Source: Acetobacteraceae bacterium
GTDB taxonomy: Bacteria; Pseudomonadota; Alphaproteobacteria; Acetobacterales; Acetobacteraceae
Direction: 5' to 3'
Assembly: GCA_025354865.1 (NCBI GenBank)
Contig: JANXMB010000127.1
Coordinates: 1 to 44,886 of the forward strand
DNA length: 44,886 nt
The notes beneath the pieces were generated by a model. That model was not told the origin of the DNA. It was given only the letters and a program-made list of their open reading frames with translations, and ran no database searches. Shown here in pieces: positions 34,927 to 44,359 of the stretch; the first letter of the stretch is position 1; each line of letters starts with the position of its first letter. Position numbers and translations under genes: made by a program.

Positions 34927-36057
34927 ATGCGCTCCGGCAAACTCGTCACATGGATCGACCGCTACATCTTTCGCCAGTTGACCCTGGCGCTGGTGGCGGT
35001 GACCGGCGGGTTGACCGCGCTGATTTGGCTGACCCAGTCGCTGCGCTTCGTCGAGTTGGTGGTCAATCGCGGCCTGTCGATGACGGTGTTCGTCCGCCTG
35101 ACGTCCTTATTGATCCCCAGCTTCGTGGCGGTGATCCTGCCCATCACCACCTATGTCGTCATCCAGTTCGTCTACCAGCGGCTCAATGGCGATCGGGAAT
35201 TGACGGTCATCCGCGCTGCCGGGGTTTCCCCGATCGGCATGGCCCGCCCGGCGCTGGTCCTGGCGCTGTTGGCGATGGCGTGCGGTTACATCCTGAACCT
35301 CTGGGTGGTGCCAACGACGCTGGCATCTTTCCGGCAATATCAATGGGATATCCGCAACCGGATGGCGGCTTTCCTGCTACAGGAAGGCGTGTTCACCCCG
35401 ATATCGGACAATCTAACGGTCTATGTCCGGTCCCGCGATGCCGACGGCACCCTCCGTGGCATCCTGGTCGAGGACGATCGCGACAAGACCGCCAGGGCCA
35501 CCATCCTGGCCGAAACCGGCCGCTTGAACGAGGGCGAGAACGGCCCCCGCGCGCTGTTGTTCAATGGTAGCCGGCAGGAACTCGATCATAAGACGGGCCG
35601 GTTGAACATGCTGACGTTCGATCAGAACGAGCTGGATCTGGGGGAGAAAGCCACGGACAACGGTGTCCGCCCCCCCGACATGTCGGAGGCGCCGGTGCAG
35701 GAACTGCTGGACCCCCGGTTCGCGCACGACCAGGACCGGGGCAAATGGGTGGCCGAGGGACATAAGCGGCTGTCGGGCCCGCTCTCGACGCTGTCCTTCG
35801 CGCTGATTGCGCTGGTCGCGGTGGTGTCCGGCGCGTTTCGTCGGCACGGGGGCGTCGTCCGTTCGTTGGTCGCGGTGGCTGTCGTTGTCGGGTTGCTGGC
35901 CTTTGGCTTGGCGATCAACAACCTCGCCGCCCGCAATAACGATCTGGTCCCGCTGATGTGGCTCCAGGCGGTGCTGCCGGGTCTGGTCTGTCTATGGCTG
36001 CTGGTGGTGCCCGACTGGCTCGCCCAGCGGTCGTATGCTGGCCGAATCGTGGCCTGA
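34927..36057 (+). CDS. lptF: LPS export permease LptF
   Basis: LptF is one of the two inner-membrane permease subunits of the LptB2FG exporter, which extracts lipopolysaccharide from the inner membrane. The 376-aa protein has the YjgP/YjgQ layout: three N-terminal membrane segments (about 15-35, 55-80, 100-125), a large periplasmic beta-jellyroll domain (~130-285), and three C-terminal membrane segments. RYIFRQLTLALVAV and NGDRELTVIRAAGVSP are family hallmarks. ATG 34927 gives the family N-terminus. It begins the lptF-lptG-lptD-surA-rsmA operon; the stop is four bases ahead of the annotated lptG start. LptB, LptA and LptC are not in the window. Confidence 0.93.
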   Translation: MRSGKLVTWIDRYIFRQLTLALVAVTGGLTALIWLTQSLRFVELVVNRGLSMTVFVRLTSLLIPSFVAVILPITTYVVIQFVYQRLNGDRELTVIRAAGVSPIGMARPALVLALLAMACGYILNLWVVPTTLASFRQYQWDIRNRMAAFLLQEGVFTPISDNLTVYVRSRDADGTLRGILVEDDRDKTARATILAETGRLNEGENGPRALLFNGSRQELDHKTGRLNMLTFDQNELDLGEKATDNGVRPPDMSEAPVQELLDPRFAHDQDRGKWVAEGHKRLSGPLSTLSFALIALVAVVSGAFRRHGGVVRSLVAVAVVVGLLAFGLAINNLAARNNDLVPLMWLQAVLPGLVCLWLLVVPDWLAQRSYAGRIVA

Positions 36058-36061
36058 CCGG

Positions 36062-37174
36062 ATGAATTTTGCCTTCACCCTGTCGTTCTACATCGCCCGC
36101 CAGTTCGCCGCGACAGCGCTCGCGATGCTGCTGGCGCTGTCCGGTCTGGTCGCCATGTTCGACTTTATCGAACTGCTGCGCCGCTCCGCCAGCCGGCCCG
36201 ACGCCACGCTGGGCCTCGTGAGCCAGATTGCGGCGCTGCGGCTGCCCTATGTCTCGATGGAAATTCTGCCCTTCGCCATCCTGCTAGGCGGCATTCTGTG
36301 CTTCTGGCGCTTGACCCGGTCGTCCGAGTTGATCGTGGCCCGCGCCGCCGGCATTTCCGCGTGGGAGTTCCTGGCCGCCCCGACCCTGTGTGCCATGCTG
36401 TTCGGCGTCGTCGCCACCGCCGCCATCAGCCCCGTGTCGTCGGTCATGCTGGCGCGGGCCGAATCGCTGGACAACGCCTATCTCCGCTCCGGCGGCGGGC
36501 CGCTGGCGTTGAACGGCGGGGATTTGTGGCTGCGGCAGGCGGATCGGGCGCTGACGCCGCAGGGCGTGGCGATCATCCATGCGCATCGGGTCGAACTGCG
36601 GGACGATCGTCTCACGGCGCGGGACGTCAGCGTCTTCCGACTCGACGAGGGCGACCATCTGCTGTCCCGGGTCGAGGCCGATCGAGCCACCCTGGTCAGC
36701 GGCAACTGGGATCTGGAGAACGCACGCTCGATCCGGCCGGACCAAATGCCGGAGGCACCGCACCCGGTTGCTTTGCCCACCGACCTGACGGTCGGGCGGG
36801 TGCAGGACAGTTTTGCCTCCCCCGATACGCTGTCGGTGTGGACGCTGCCGGACTTCATCGGCTTGCTGGACCGGTCGGGGTTTTCGTCCATTCGCCACCG
36901 GCTGCACTTCCAGGCGTTGCTCGCGCTGCCCTTGCTGGCGGCGACCATGGCGTTGGTTTCGGCCGGGTTTTCCATGCGACCGGCGCGCCGAGGCGGGGTG
37001 GCGCGGATGATCGGCGGCGGCGTCGCGACCGGGTTTGCGCTGTTTTTGGTCTCCAAAATCGCCGGTGAGTTCGGGCAGTCGGGCGCGCTGCCGGTGGTTC
37101 TCGCGGCCTGGGCACCGGCCCTTTCGGGGCTTATGCTGGCGGTCGCCCTGCTGCTGCATACGGAAGACGGTTGA
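36062..37174 (+). CDS. lptG: LPS export permease LptG
   Basis: LptG pairs with LptF in the LPS exporter. The 370-aa protein has the same arrangement of six membrane segments and a periplasmic jellyroll domain. FYIARQFAATALAM at the start, the SSELIVARAAGISAWEF segment (equivalent to NGDRELTVIRAAG in LptF), and the C-terminal hydrophobic region with RRGGVARMIGGGVATGF are diagnostic. ATG 36062 was preferred; another start at 36035 would overlap lptF by 23 bases and add nine residues. The stop TGA is two bases before the lptD ATG, so the three genes are tightly coupled. Confidence 0.92.
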   Translation: MNFAFTLSFYIARQFAATALAMLLALSGLVAMFDFIELLRRSASRPDATLGLVSQIAALRLPYVSMEILPFAILLGGILCFWRLTRSSELIVARAAGISAWEFLAAPTLCAMLFGVVATAAISPVSSVMLARAESLDNAYLRSGGGPLALNGGDLWLRQADRALTPQGVAIIHAHRVELRDDRLTARDVSVFRLDEGDHLLSRVEADRATLVSGNWDLENARSIRPDQMPEAPHPVALPTDLTVGRVQDSFASPDTLSVWTLPDFIGLLDRSGFSSIRHRLHFQALLALPLLAATMALVSAGFSMRPARRGGVARMIGGGVATGFALFLVSKIAGEFGQSGALPVVLAAWAPALSGLMLAVALLLHTEDG

Positions 37175-37176
37175 CC

Positions 37177-39438
37177 ATGGAACGCCGATCATACGCCCGG
37201 CGTCTCGTCGCCGCCTGCACCCGCCCCCTGTGGATTGCGGCGGCGATCGGGCTTGCCGCCGCGACGGCCCCGCTCGACAGCGCGCGGGCGCAGTTCCGCC
37301 TGCCCACCGCGGCCGGCGGCACCAGCACGGGATCGAACAACGCGCCGGTCACCTTCACCGCCGATCAGGTGGAATACGACAAGGCACGGGCGCTGGTGAT
37401 CGCGCGCGGGGCGGTGGAGGCCTGGCAGAACCAGCACGTGCTGCGCGCGGATGAGATCGTGTTCAACCGCGACACCGGGGTGGCCAACGCCACCGGCCAC
37501 GTCGTCCTGTTAGAACCCGACGGCCAGACCCTTTTCGCTCGGGCAGCCACCCTCACCAATGAAATGCACGACGGCGAGCTGCACGACATGGGCGCGCTGC
37601 TGGCCGAAAACGGCCGGATGGCGGCCAATGGCGCCCGGCGCACCGGGGGGCTGCTGAACGAGTTGTCCCGTGTCGTCTACTCGTCCTGCAATCTGTGCAT
37701 CGACGATCCCACCAAGGCACCGCTCTGGCAGATCCGAGCGGCGAGCGGGGTGCAGGATCTCGAACACCAGATGATCGAGTACAACGACGTCGTGCTGGAT
37801 ATCTACGGGCAGCCGGTGGCGTATTTCCCGTTCCTGGCGGCGCCCGATCCGGCGGTGCAGCGGCGTAGCGGGGTGCTGATCCCCTGGCTGGGCAATTCGT
37901 CCAATGTCGGGGCATTTATTGCGCAGCCGTATTACTGGGCGATCGACGGCCAGTCCGACGCGACCATCGTCCCGATGCTGACCTCGAAGACCGGGCCGCA
38001 ATTGGACGTGCAGTACCGCCGAGCCTTCAATAGCGGCACCCTGCTGACCAATGTCTCGGCGGGGTATGTCGCCAATCAGCTGCAAGGCACCCTCGCGGTG
38101 CGGGGGCAGTTCGTCTACGACGACACTTGGCGGTGGGGTTTCGATATCAATCGGGCGTCCTCGATCCTGTATCTGCGGGATTTCCATACCGGGCTGGACC
38201 TGAACGGCTCGCTCAATCTACTGCCGAGCACCCTGTATGTCGAAGGGTTCGGGCAGGGGTCCTATACGCGGTTCGACATCATTTCCTACCAGAGCCTTTC
38301 GACCACCATCGTCGACAGCAACCTGCCGCTGGCGGTGCCGCGCTATCTGTATAGCTATTTCGGGCAGCCCGACCGGCTGGGCGGGCGGTTGTCGGTGGAT
38401 CTGTCGGCCTTCAACATCATGCGCGGCAACGGCACCGACACCCGCCGCGCGGCCATGACCCTGAATTGGGCGCGCCCGGCGACCGGGGCGCTGGGGGATC
38501 GCTGGACGTTCACCTTCCACGGCGATCTCGCCGCCTACGATGCAGCCCAAATCAACAACCAGCCAAATTTCGGCATGCTCGGCCGGTCCGATACCGCGCG
38601 CGGCCTGCCGCAAATCGGCATCGACTGGCGCTGGCCCTTTGCCCGCGATGCCGGCGCCTGGGGCACCCAATTGATCGAGCCGATGGCGCAGCTCGTGCTG
38701 GCGCCGCGTGCGGGCGATAGCCAATTGTTCCGTATACCGAACGAAGACAGCTTCGATTTCGAGTTCAGTGACAACAACCTGTTCGGCTTCAACCGCTTCC
38801 CCGGCATCGATCGGCAGGCCGGCGGCACACGGCTGAATGCGGCGCTGCACGGCGCTTGGTATCTGGGAGGCACCGCCTTCGACGGGCTGATCGGGCAGTC
38901 CTACCGCACCTATCGGGACACCATGTTCCCCGCAGCGTCCGGTCTGCGGGATCGGGTGTCCGACGTGGTGGCGCGCGGCACGCTGTCGCCGACCCCCTGG
39001 CTGGACTTGACCTATCGCACCCGGCTGGATGCCAAGACCATGGCCAGCCGGATGGTCGATACCGTCGCCAGCGTCGGCACATCCCGCCTGCGGATCGGCT
39101 CCGGCTACACCTATTCGGTGTTCAACCCCTATACCTACTACGTCCAAGGGCCGCCGCCGCCGGTCGGTTCGGCCTATTATAGGCCGCGCAACGAGGTCAG
39201 CCTGACAGCGTCCTCCGGCTGGGATAAATACCGCGTGGCCGCCTTTGCTCGGCGCGATCTCGCGACCAACCGCATGGTCGCCTATGGCGCCGATCTGATC
39301 TACGAAGACGAGTGCTTCATCTTGGATTTGAAGTTCAATCGCCGCTATACGACCTACCTCTACGAAAACGGCGCGACGACAATTCTGCTGCAATTCACGT
39401 TCAAGACGGTCGGGCAGTTCTCGTATCGCGCATTATGA
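37177..39438 (+). CDS. lptD: LPS-assembly outer-membrane protein LptD
   Basis: LptD inserts LPS into the outer leaflet of the outer membrane. The 753-aa precursor has a signal peptide (cleavage after ARA, residue 38), a periplasmic OstA/LptA-like domain (~60-165: VTFTADQVEYDKARALVIARG and similar repeats), and a large C-terminal beta-barrel. Cysteines expected for inter-domain disulfides are present: Cys171 and Cys174 in YSSCNLC, and Cys713 in DECFILDLKF near the end. The C-terminal strand ends in an aromatic-rich pattern before the final Leu. The ATG follows the lptG stop by two bases. Next comes surA, whose product helps fold this barrel. Confidence 0.95.
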   Translation: MERRSYARRLVAACTRPLWIAAAIGLAAATAPLDSARAQFRLPTAAGGTSTGSNNAPVTFTADQVEYDKARALVIARGAVEAWQNQHVLRADEIVFNRDTGVANATGHVVLLEPDGQTLFARAATLTNEMHDGELHDMGALLAENGRMAANGARRTGGLLNELSRVVYSSCNLCIDDPTKAPLWQIRAASGVQDLEHQMIEYNDVVLDIYGQPVAYFPFLAAPDPAVQRRSGVLIPWLGNSSNVGAFIAQPYYWAIDGQSDATIVPMLTSKTGPQLDVQYRRAFNSGTLLTNVSAGYVANQLQGTLAVRGQFVYDDTWRWGFDINRASSILYLRDFHTGLDLNGSLNLLPSTLYVEGFGQGSYTRFDIISYQSLSTTIVDSNLPLAVPRYLYSYFGQPDRLGGRLSVDLSAFNIMRGNGTDTRRAAMTLNWARPATGALGDRWTFTFHGDLAAYDAAQINNQPNFGMLGRSDTARGLPQIGIDWRWPFARDAGAWGTQLIEPMAQLVLAPRAGDSQLFRIPNEDSFDFEFSDNNLFGFNRFPGIDRQAGGTRLNAALHGAWYLGGTAFDGLIGQSYRTYRDTMFPAASGLRDRVSDVVARGTLSPTPWLDLTYRTRLDAKTMASRMVDTVASVGTSRLRIGSGYTYSVFNPYTYYVQGPPPPVGSAYYRPRNEVSLTASSGWDKYRVAAFARRDLATNRMVAYGADLIYEDECFILDLKFNRRYTTYLYENGATTILLQFTFKTVGQFSYRAL

Positions 39439-39451
39439 GGGCTGGCACATC

Positions 39452-40822
39452 ATGAAATCGGGAACCATTTTTATGCCGCCTGTCCGACCTGTCGCCTGTT
39501 TCGGCCCGCTCCGGTCCTGCCTGGGCATTGCTGCGGGCGCGATCCTGCTGCTGGGGCTGTGCCAGCCGGTCGCCGCCGCCCCCGCCCCGGTAGGCGCGTC
39601 CGCTCCGCCGCCCGGCGTGCGCATTGTCGCCGTGGTCGAAGGCGAACCCATCACCAACGGCGACGTCGAAAGCCGCACCCGGCTGTTCGCCATGTCCACC
39701 GGCCTGCCCATGGCGTCGGAGGTGATCGAGCGGTTGAAACCGCAGATCGTCCGCCAACTCGTCGACGAACGGCTGCGCATCCAGGCCGCCCGCAACCAGA
39801 AAGTCGTGGTGTCCGATAAGGATATCGCCAATGCCATCCGGGAGATCGAACAACGCAACGGCATGCCGGCCGGCGGACTGCGCCAGCGTCTGGCCGCTGC
39901 CGGCGTCAGCCAGCGCACTTTGGTCGATCAAATCCGCGCGCAGCTGGGCTGGGGCCAGGTGGTCTTCGGGTTGCTGGGCGATCGGGTGAATGTGTCCGAC
40001 ACCGAAGCCGATGAGCAACTGCGCCTGCGCGCCCAGCAAGGCGGGCGGCAGGAATACCGGATCGGCGAAATTTTCATCCCGATCGACGATCCCGCCAACA
40101 CCGCCGATGCTCAGCGCTTCGCCGAAACCGTCATCAAGGAACTGCGGGCCGGGGCGCCGTTCCCGCTGGTCGCGGTGCAGTTCAGCCAGAGCCAAAGCGC
40201 CCTGGAAGGCGGGGAGCGCGGGTGGATCCAGACCAATCAGATGGACCCCGAAATCGCCGCTTTGGTGGTGAATATGCCGATCGGTGCGATTAGCAACGCG
40301 GTGAAAGTGGCTGGTGGGTTCACCATCGTTGCGTTGCAGGGCAAGCGCGGGATCGGGACGGATCTCGCGACGGCCGTGACCCTGCGGCAGGTGTTCATGC
40401 CCTTCCCAACCCCGCTGAACCCGCAGGCGCCAACCGAGCAGCAGCGCCAGATTGTGGAACGGGCGAAGGCGATGGGGGCGGGCGCGCGCGATTGTACGGC
40501 GATGGAGGCGGCGGGAAAGACCGCCAACGACGCCAATCACCCGACCGATCCCGGCGAATTGCGGCTGGAAGGGGTCAATCCCCCGCAGTTCCGCCAGTTG
40601 CTGGCGACTCTGCCGATCGGCAAAGCCAGCCAACCGCTGGTCGCCGCCGATGGCGTGGCGGTTATGATGGTGTGCTCGCGGGAGCAGAAGAGCATGTCCA
40701 CCGTCAGCCGTCAGGACGTGCAGCGCCAGGTCGTGGCGGAACGGCGCGACCTGCTGTCTCGGCAGATGCTGCGCGACATGCGCCGCAGCGCCAACATCGA
40801 AATTCGCGGACGCGGCGCCTGA
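39452..40822 (+). CDS. surA: periplasmic chaperone / peptidyl-prolyl isomerase SurA
   Basis: SurA escorts outer-membrane proteins through the periplasm. The 456-aa precursor has an N-terminal hydrophobic signal (LGIAAGAILLLGL, cleavage near 42), a SurA N-terminal chaperone region (~55-175, including VVEGEPITNGDVESRTRL), and a parvulin-type isomerase domain at ~195-300 (EYRIGEIFIPI, then EGGERGWIQTNQM). The second parvulin domain seen in E. coli is weak here (~310-420). The ATG lies 13 bases after lptD. The stop overlaps the next gene's proposed start by CTGA. In many Alphaproteobacteria pdxA stands between surA and rsmA; it is absent here. Confidence 0.9.
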   Translation: MKSGTIFMPPVRPVACFGPLRSCLGIAAGAILLLGLCQPVAAAPAPVGASAPPPGVRIVAVVEGEPITNGDVESRTRLFAMSTGLPMASEVIERLKPQIVRQLVDERLRIQAARNQKVVVSDKDIANAIREIEQRNGMPAGGLRQRLAAAGVSQRTLVDQIRAQLGWGQVVFGLLGDRVNVSDTEADEQLRLRAQQGGRQEYRIGEIFIPIDDPANTADAQRFAETVIKELRAGAPFPLVAVQFSQSQSALEGGERGWIQTNQMDPEIAALVVNMPIGAISNAVKVAGGFTIVALQGKRGIGTDLATAVTLRQVFMPFPTPLNPQAPTEQQRQIVERAKAMGAGARDCTAMEAAGKTANDANHPTDPGELRLEGVNPPQFRQLLATLPIGKASQPLVAADGVAVMMVCSREQKSMSTVSRQDVQRQVVAERRDLLSRQMLRDMRRSANIEIRGRGA

Positions 40823-41640
40823 GCGACCTCCCCAAAGCGCGCCCGGCCCTGCGGGAGGTCATTGCCCGCCATGGGCTGGACGCCCGCCGGTCCCTCGGTC
40901 AGCACTTCCTCCTCGACGCCAATCTGACTGCCCGTATCGCCAGGGCGGCCGGCGATCTGACTGGGCGGCATGTTGTGGAGATCGGGCCGGGTCCCGGTGG
41001 GTTGACCCGAGCACTGTTGGATTCGCCGGCGGCGAGTGTGACGGCGGTGGAGGTCGACGAACGGTCCATCGCGATCGTGCGGGAAATGGCGGAGACCGAG
41101 GGCGAACGCCTGCGCGTGGTCGCCGCCGACGCGCTGCGCCTGGACCTGACGGCGCTGGTGCCGGCGCCGCGCCATATCGTGGCGAACCTGCCGTACAACA
41201 TCGCGTCCCCCCTGCTGGTGGGATGGTTACGTCAGGGCAACGCCTGGGAATGCCTGACGCTGATGTTCCAGCAGGAAGTGGCGGAGCGCATTTGCGCCGC
41301 CCCGGGGACCCAGGCCTACGGCCGGCTGTCGGTGTTGGCACAATGGGTCGCCGATGTGGACATCGCGGTGCGCCTGCCGCCCGATGCCTTCGTGCCGCCG
41401 CCGAAGGTTTGGTCCGCCGTCGTTCGTTTCATACCGCATGCCGAACAGCCGCCGGCGGCGCTGTTTGCCCAGATGGAACGCCTGACCGCAGCCGCTTTCG
41501 GGCAGCGCCGCAAGATGCTGCGCGGATCGTTGAAGCCGCTGGGCGGAGAGGCTTTGCTGACCAAGGCCGGCATCGCGCCGGAGCGGCGGGCGGAAACCCT
41601 CAGCGTTGCGGAGTTCGACCGGTTGCTGCGGTTACTGTAG
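40819..41640 (+). CDS. rsmA: 16S rRNA dimethyladenosine transferase RsmA (KsgA), probable CTG start
   Basis: RsmA dimethylates two adjacent adenines (A1518/A1519) in the 3'-terminal helix of 16S rRNA late in ribosome assembly. The 273-aa protein has the full set of motifs: LGQHFL at 26-31, EIGPGPGGLT at 54-63, the catalytic NLPYN at 123-127, and the C-terminal KMLRGSLK region. The start is odd. In this frame no ATG, GTG or TTG lies between the end of surA and the essential LGQHFL segment, nor close upstream. The only near-cognate codon that gives a full N-terminus is CTG at 40819, overlapping the surA stop as CTGA. Translation is therefore probably coupled to surA. Function is certain; the exact start is an inference. 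Confidence 0.92.
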   Translation: MSDLPKARPALREVIARHGLDARRSLGQHFLLDANLTARIARAAGDLTGRHVVEIGPGPGGLTRALLDSPAASVTAVEVDERSIAIVREMAETEGERLRVVAADALRLDLTALVPAPRHIVANLPYNIASPLLVGWLRQGNAWECLTLMFQQEVAERICAAPGTQAYGRLSVLAQWVADVDIAVRLPPDAFVPPPKVWSAVVRFIPHAEQPPAALFAQMERLTAAAFGQRRKMLRGSLKPLGGEALLTKAGIAPERRAETLSVAEFDRLLRLL

Positions 41641-41686
41641 CCCGCGACACGAAATACCGCTGCCCCGACCGTTCGGCCGTTCGAGA

Positions 41687-42673
41687 TTACAGCGCCTCCC
41701 CAGCGAAGAAACGGCGCGGGTTTTCGTCGAGGATCGAGAATATCTCGGCATCCGTCAGGCCGCGTTCGCGCAGCATCGGCACGAAATCGGTGAACAGATA
41801 GGAATACGGCGGCGGCCAGGTGCCCTCGGCGCGCATGGCGTCGATCTTGGCCTGTTCCGCCGGGGAAACCTGTCGGGCGAACTTGCCCAGCCAGCCGCAA
41901 TGGCGATCCTGCGACATCATGATCTGCTTCCGATGCCCGCCGCGTACCAGTTTCACCAGATTGTCCGCTCGGGTTTCGTCCGGCATGAAACGGTGCAGGC
42001 CGATACGGTCGAAACCGATATACACGCCGCTGTCCACGACGCGCTTGTGATAGGCGGGGTCGGCGTTGCCGCAGCAATGGCCGATCAGGCATTTGTGCGG
42101 GGCGACGCCATTGGCGCCGAATGCGGCGATCTGGTCGGGCGCGCCGACGCCGTCCTGGGTGTGGGTGATGATCGGCACGCCGGTGGCTTTCTGCGCCATG
42201 GACGCGGCTTCGAGAAATTTCATTTCCAACGATGTAATAACCGGCTCCCCGGTGGCGACTTTGATTGCCCCGGCGCGGACCCCGGTCGTTCCGATCCCTT
42301 TCTCGATTTCGCGAATGTAGAGTTCGGCGATTTCCTCGGCGGTGCGGGCGCGCCAATAGATCGGCAAGCCCATGGCTTCGAAATAGAAACCGGTGGTGCA
42401 GACGACGTTCATTTCCGATTTCTCGGCAATTTCCTTCATCAGTCCGGCATCGCGGCCGAGTTCGATGGGGCAGGGATCCACGAACGTCCGCACTCCGTGC
42501 ACAACCCGCAATTCCGTCAGCCGTTTCACCGCTTCCGCAACGAAAGCGGCGCGATCGAAGTGGAAGCCGGAGTCGTATTCGGCGCCGGCGAAGGCGATAA
42601 ACAAATGCTCGTGCATCAAGGTGCGGCCGATGTCGGACAGGGCAACAGCCCCGGTTACGGTTTGGACGGACAT
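41687..42673 (-). CDS. phosphotriesterase-family (PTE-like) metallohydrolase
   Basis: This 328-aa protein is a binuclear-metal amidohydrolase of the phosphotriesterase group, whose members act on lactones, esters or phosphotriesters. Expected metal ligands are seen: His21 and His23 (HEH), Lys138 in AGAIKVATG as the carbamylated bridge, His171 (THTQD), His199 (GHCCGNAD) and Asp256 (SQDRH). ATG 42673 has AAGGAA upstream and begins at the family N-terminus. It lies 76 bases after the carboxylesterase gene on the same strand, so the two are likely co-transcribed, giving two hydrolases of possibly related ester or lactone substrates. The specific substrate is not inferable; lactonase activity is the most common in the family. 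Confidence 0.88.
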   Translation of the reverse strand: MSVQTVTGAVALSDIGRTLMHEHLFIAFAGAEYDSGFHFDRAAFVAEAVKRLTELRVVHGVRTFVDPCPIELGRDAGLMKEIAEKSEMNVVCTTGFYFEAMGLPIYWRARTAEEIAELYIREIEKGIGTTGVRAGAIKVATGEPVITSLEMKFLEAASMAQKATGVPIITHTQDGVGAPDQIAAFGANGVAPHKCLIGHCCGNADPAYHKRVVDSGVYIGFDRIGLHRFMPDETRADNLVKLVRGGHRKQIMMSQDRHCGWLGKFARQVSPAEQAKIDAMRAEGTWPPPYSYLFTDFVPMLRERGLTDAEIFSILDENPRRFFAGEAL

Positions 42674-42749
42674 TTCTATTCCTTTGGCAGAGTGCGAACG
42701 GCCACGCCGCAAAGCGCACGATTGAAACGATATGGCGGCCGGCTGTCCG

Positions 42750-44300
42750 CTACATTTCCGTCCCGGTAATCTCTTGCCACAACCTGCGGGCTTCCCCGCG
42801 CAGGTCGTTTTCCACCCGTGGAGCGGCATCCAACAACAGCGTCGGCCGCTCGGCGGCGTTGTAAGCCGGCCAGTGCGGGATCGACGGGTTGTCGGGGTTG
42901 CCGGATCGGGCGAAGGCGATCCAAGTATCGGCCATGGTCGCGGCGAGCCGCTTCGCATCCGCGCCCATGTCGGTGGCATTGGTCAGATCGATGGTATCGA
43001 AACAGAACGGCACATCCATCGCGTGCGGCGCGCCCAGCCGTCCGTCGAATAGCGGGGTCCGCCACTCGAACGAATACATCCAGACCGGCGCTTTGCTTTG
43101 CGCCGCCTTGCGTTGCGCGGAGGTCAGCGAGCGAATGCGGAAATTCGAATCGGTCGTCGCGGCAATGAAACGTTCGGTCGGATTGGCGCGCGGCATCAGG
43201 CGCCGGTAGGTTTCGACCACGCGGTCGGCGTGGCGCCCGGCAATCGCATACAGGCGATCGCGCAGTTCGGCTTCGGTCAGTTGGCGGAACCAGATGCGAT
43301 CGACGGTGGCGGTGAAGCTAGTCATTTCGTCGCGCATGTCGCCGATCATCAGCGGAATATCGGCCGAGAGCGGCGACGCATCGGGGCCGAACGGATGGCG
43401 CGGCAGGACGTCGCCCTCGACCACCGGACCGAAAGGGTAACGATCGAACAGCGGACGTTCCGCCGGGCCGAGTTCCTTGGTCGCCGGGCCGATTGCCGCC
43501 AGCAGCCGATCGACCGGCATGGCCTGCAATTTCGCCAGATCGTTTCGTTTCACCCCGAGATCGCGCAGCACGATGTCCGCAAGCCGAGTGGCGCGGGCGG
43601 GAGTGCCGAGAACGACGGAGGCGCCGCTTTGAATGATGGCTTTGTGGAACAATCCGCGTGCGGCTGGCATGGTCATCAAGGTCGAAACCTTGCCGCCGCC
43701 GCCCGACTCGCCGAAAATCGTGACATTGCCCGGATCGCCGCCGAAGGCCGCAATATTGTCGCGCACCCAGGCCAAGGCGGCGACAAGGTCCAGGACCCCG
43801 GCGTTGCTGGATCGCGCATAGTCGCTGCCCCAGACCTCGGTCAGATGCAGGTGGGCGAAGATGTTCAATCGATGATTGATCGTGACGACCACCACATCGC
43901 CGCGATTGCACAGGCGCGAGCCTTGTTGCCGATCCGAATTCGCCGACCCGTAGGAAAACGCCCCGCCATGCAGCCACACCATCACCGGGCGGGCGCCCGT
44001 CGTCGCGGGGGTCCAGACGTTCAGGGTCAGGCAGTCCTCGGTCTCGGCGGCGGTATCGGTTGCGCCGGACAAATTCGCCAACTCCGGGCGCGTCGGCCCG
44101 CGCAAGCCCGCCTGCGGGGCGCGGCTGGTGTAAGCGGTGGCGTCGCGGATCCCGGCCCACGCTGCCGGCGGTTGCGGCGGCAGAAACCGGTTGGCGCCGG
44201 CTGTGGACGCGCCGTATGGCACGGATTTGAAGGCTTGCACGCCCTCGATCACGGTGCCGCCCAGCTTGCCGGCGGCGGTTTCAACGATGGTGCCCGTCAT
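42750..44300 (-). CDS. type B carboxylesterase
   Basis: This 516-aa alpha/beta-hydrolase cleaves carboxylic esters. The nucleophile is Ser199 in FGESGGGGK, a slight variant of the usual GESAGG, and the oxyanion-hole HGG is at 111-113 (WLHGGAFSYGS). EDCLTLNVWTP at 88-98 is the type B signature. The charge-relay acid is probably in GDMRDEMTSF, and the histidine in APHAMDVPFCF. No signal peptide is present, so it is likely cytoplasmic. The ATG at 44300 follows GGGGAG. It is upstream of and probably co-transcribed with the PTE-like gene, and divergent from the oxidoreductase at 44360. Confidence 0.9.
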   Translation of the reverse strand: MTGTIVETAAGKLGGTVIEGVQAFKSVPYGASTAGANRFLPPQPPAAWAGIRDATAYTSRAPQAGLRGPTRPELANLSGATDTAAETEDCLTLNVWTPATTGARPVMVWLHGGAFSYGSANSDRQQGSRLCNRGDVVVVTINHRLNIFAHLHLTEVWGSDYARSSNAGVLDLVAALAWVRDNIAAFGGDPGNVTIFGESGGGGKVSTLMTMPAARGLFHKAIIQSGASVVLGTPARATRLADIVLRDLGVKRNDLAKLQAMPVDRLLAAIGPATKELGPAERPLFDRYPFGPVVEGDVLPRHPFGPDASPLSADIPLMIGDMRDEMTSFTATVDRIWFRQLTEAELRDRLYAIAGRHADRVVETYRRLMPRANPTERFIAATTDSNFRIRSLTSAQRKAAQSKAPVWMYSFEWRTPLFDGRLGAPHAMDVPFCFDTIDLTNATDMGADAKRLAATMADTWIAFARSGNPDNPSIPHWPAYNAAERPTLLLDAAPRVENDLRGEARRLWQEITGTEM

Positions 44301-44359
44301 TGTTTGCTCCCCTCGACTTCTGGGGCAGCATGCCCGCACCCGACGAATGGAGGCAACCC

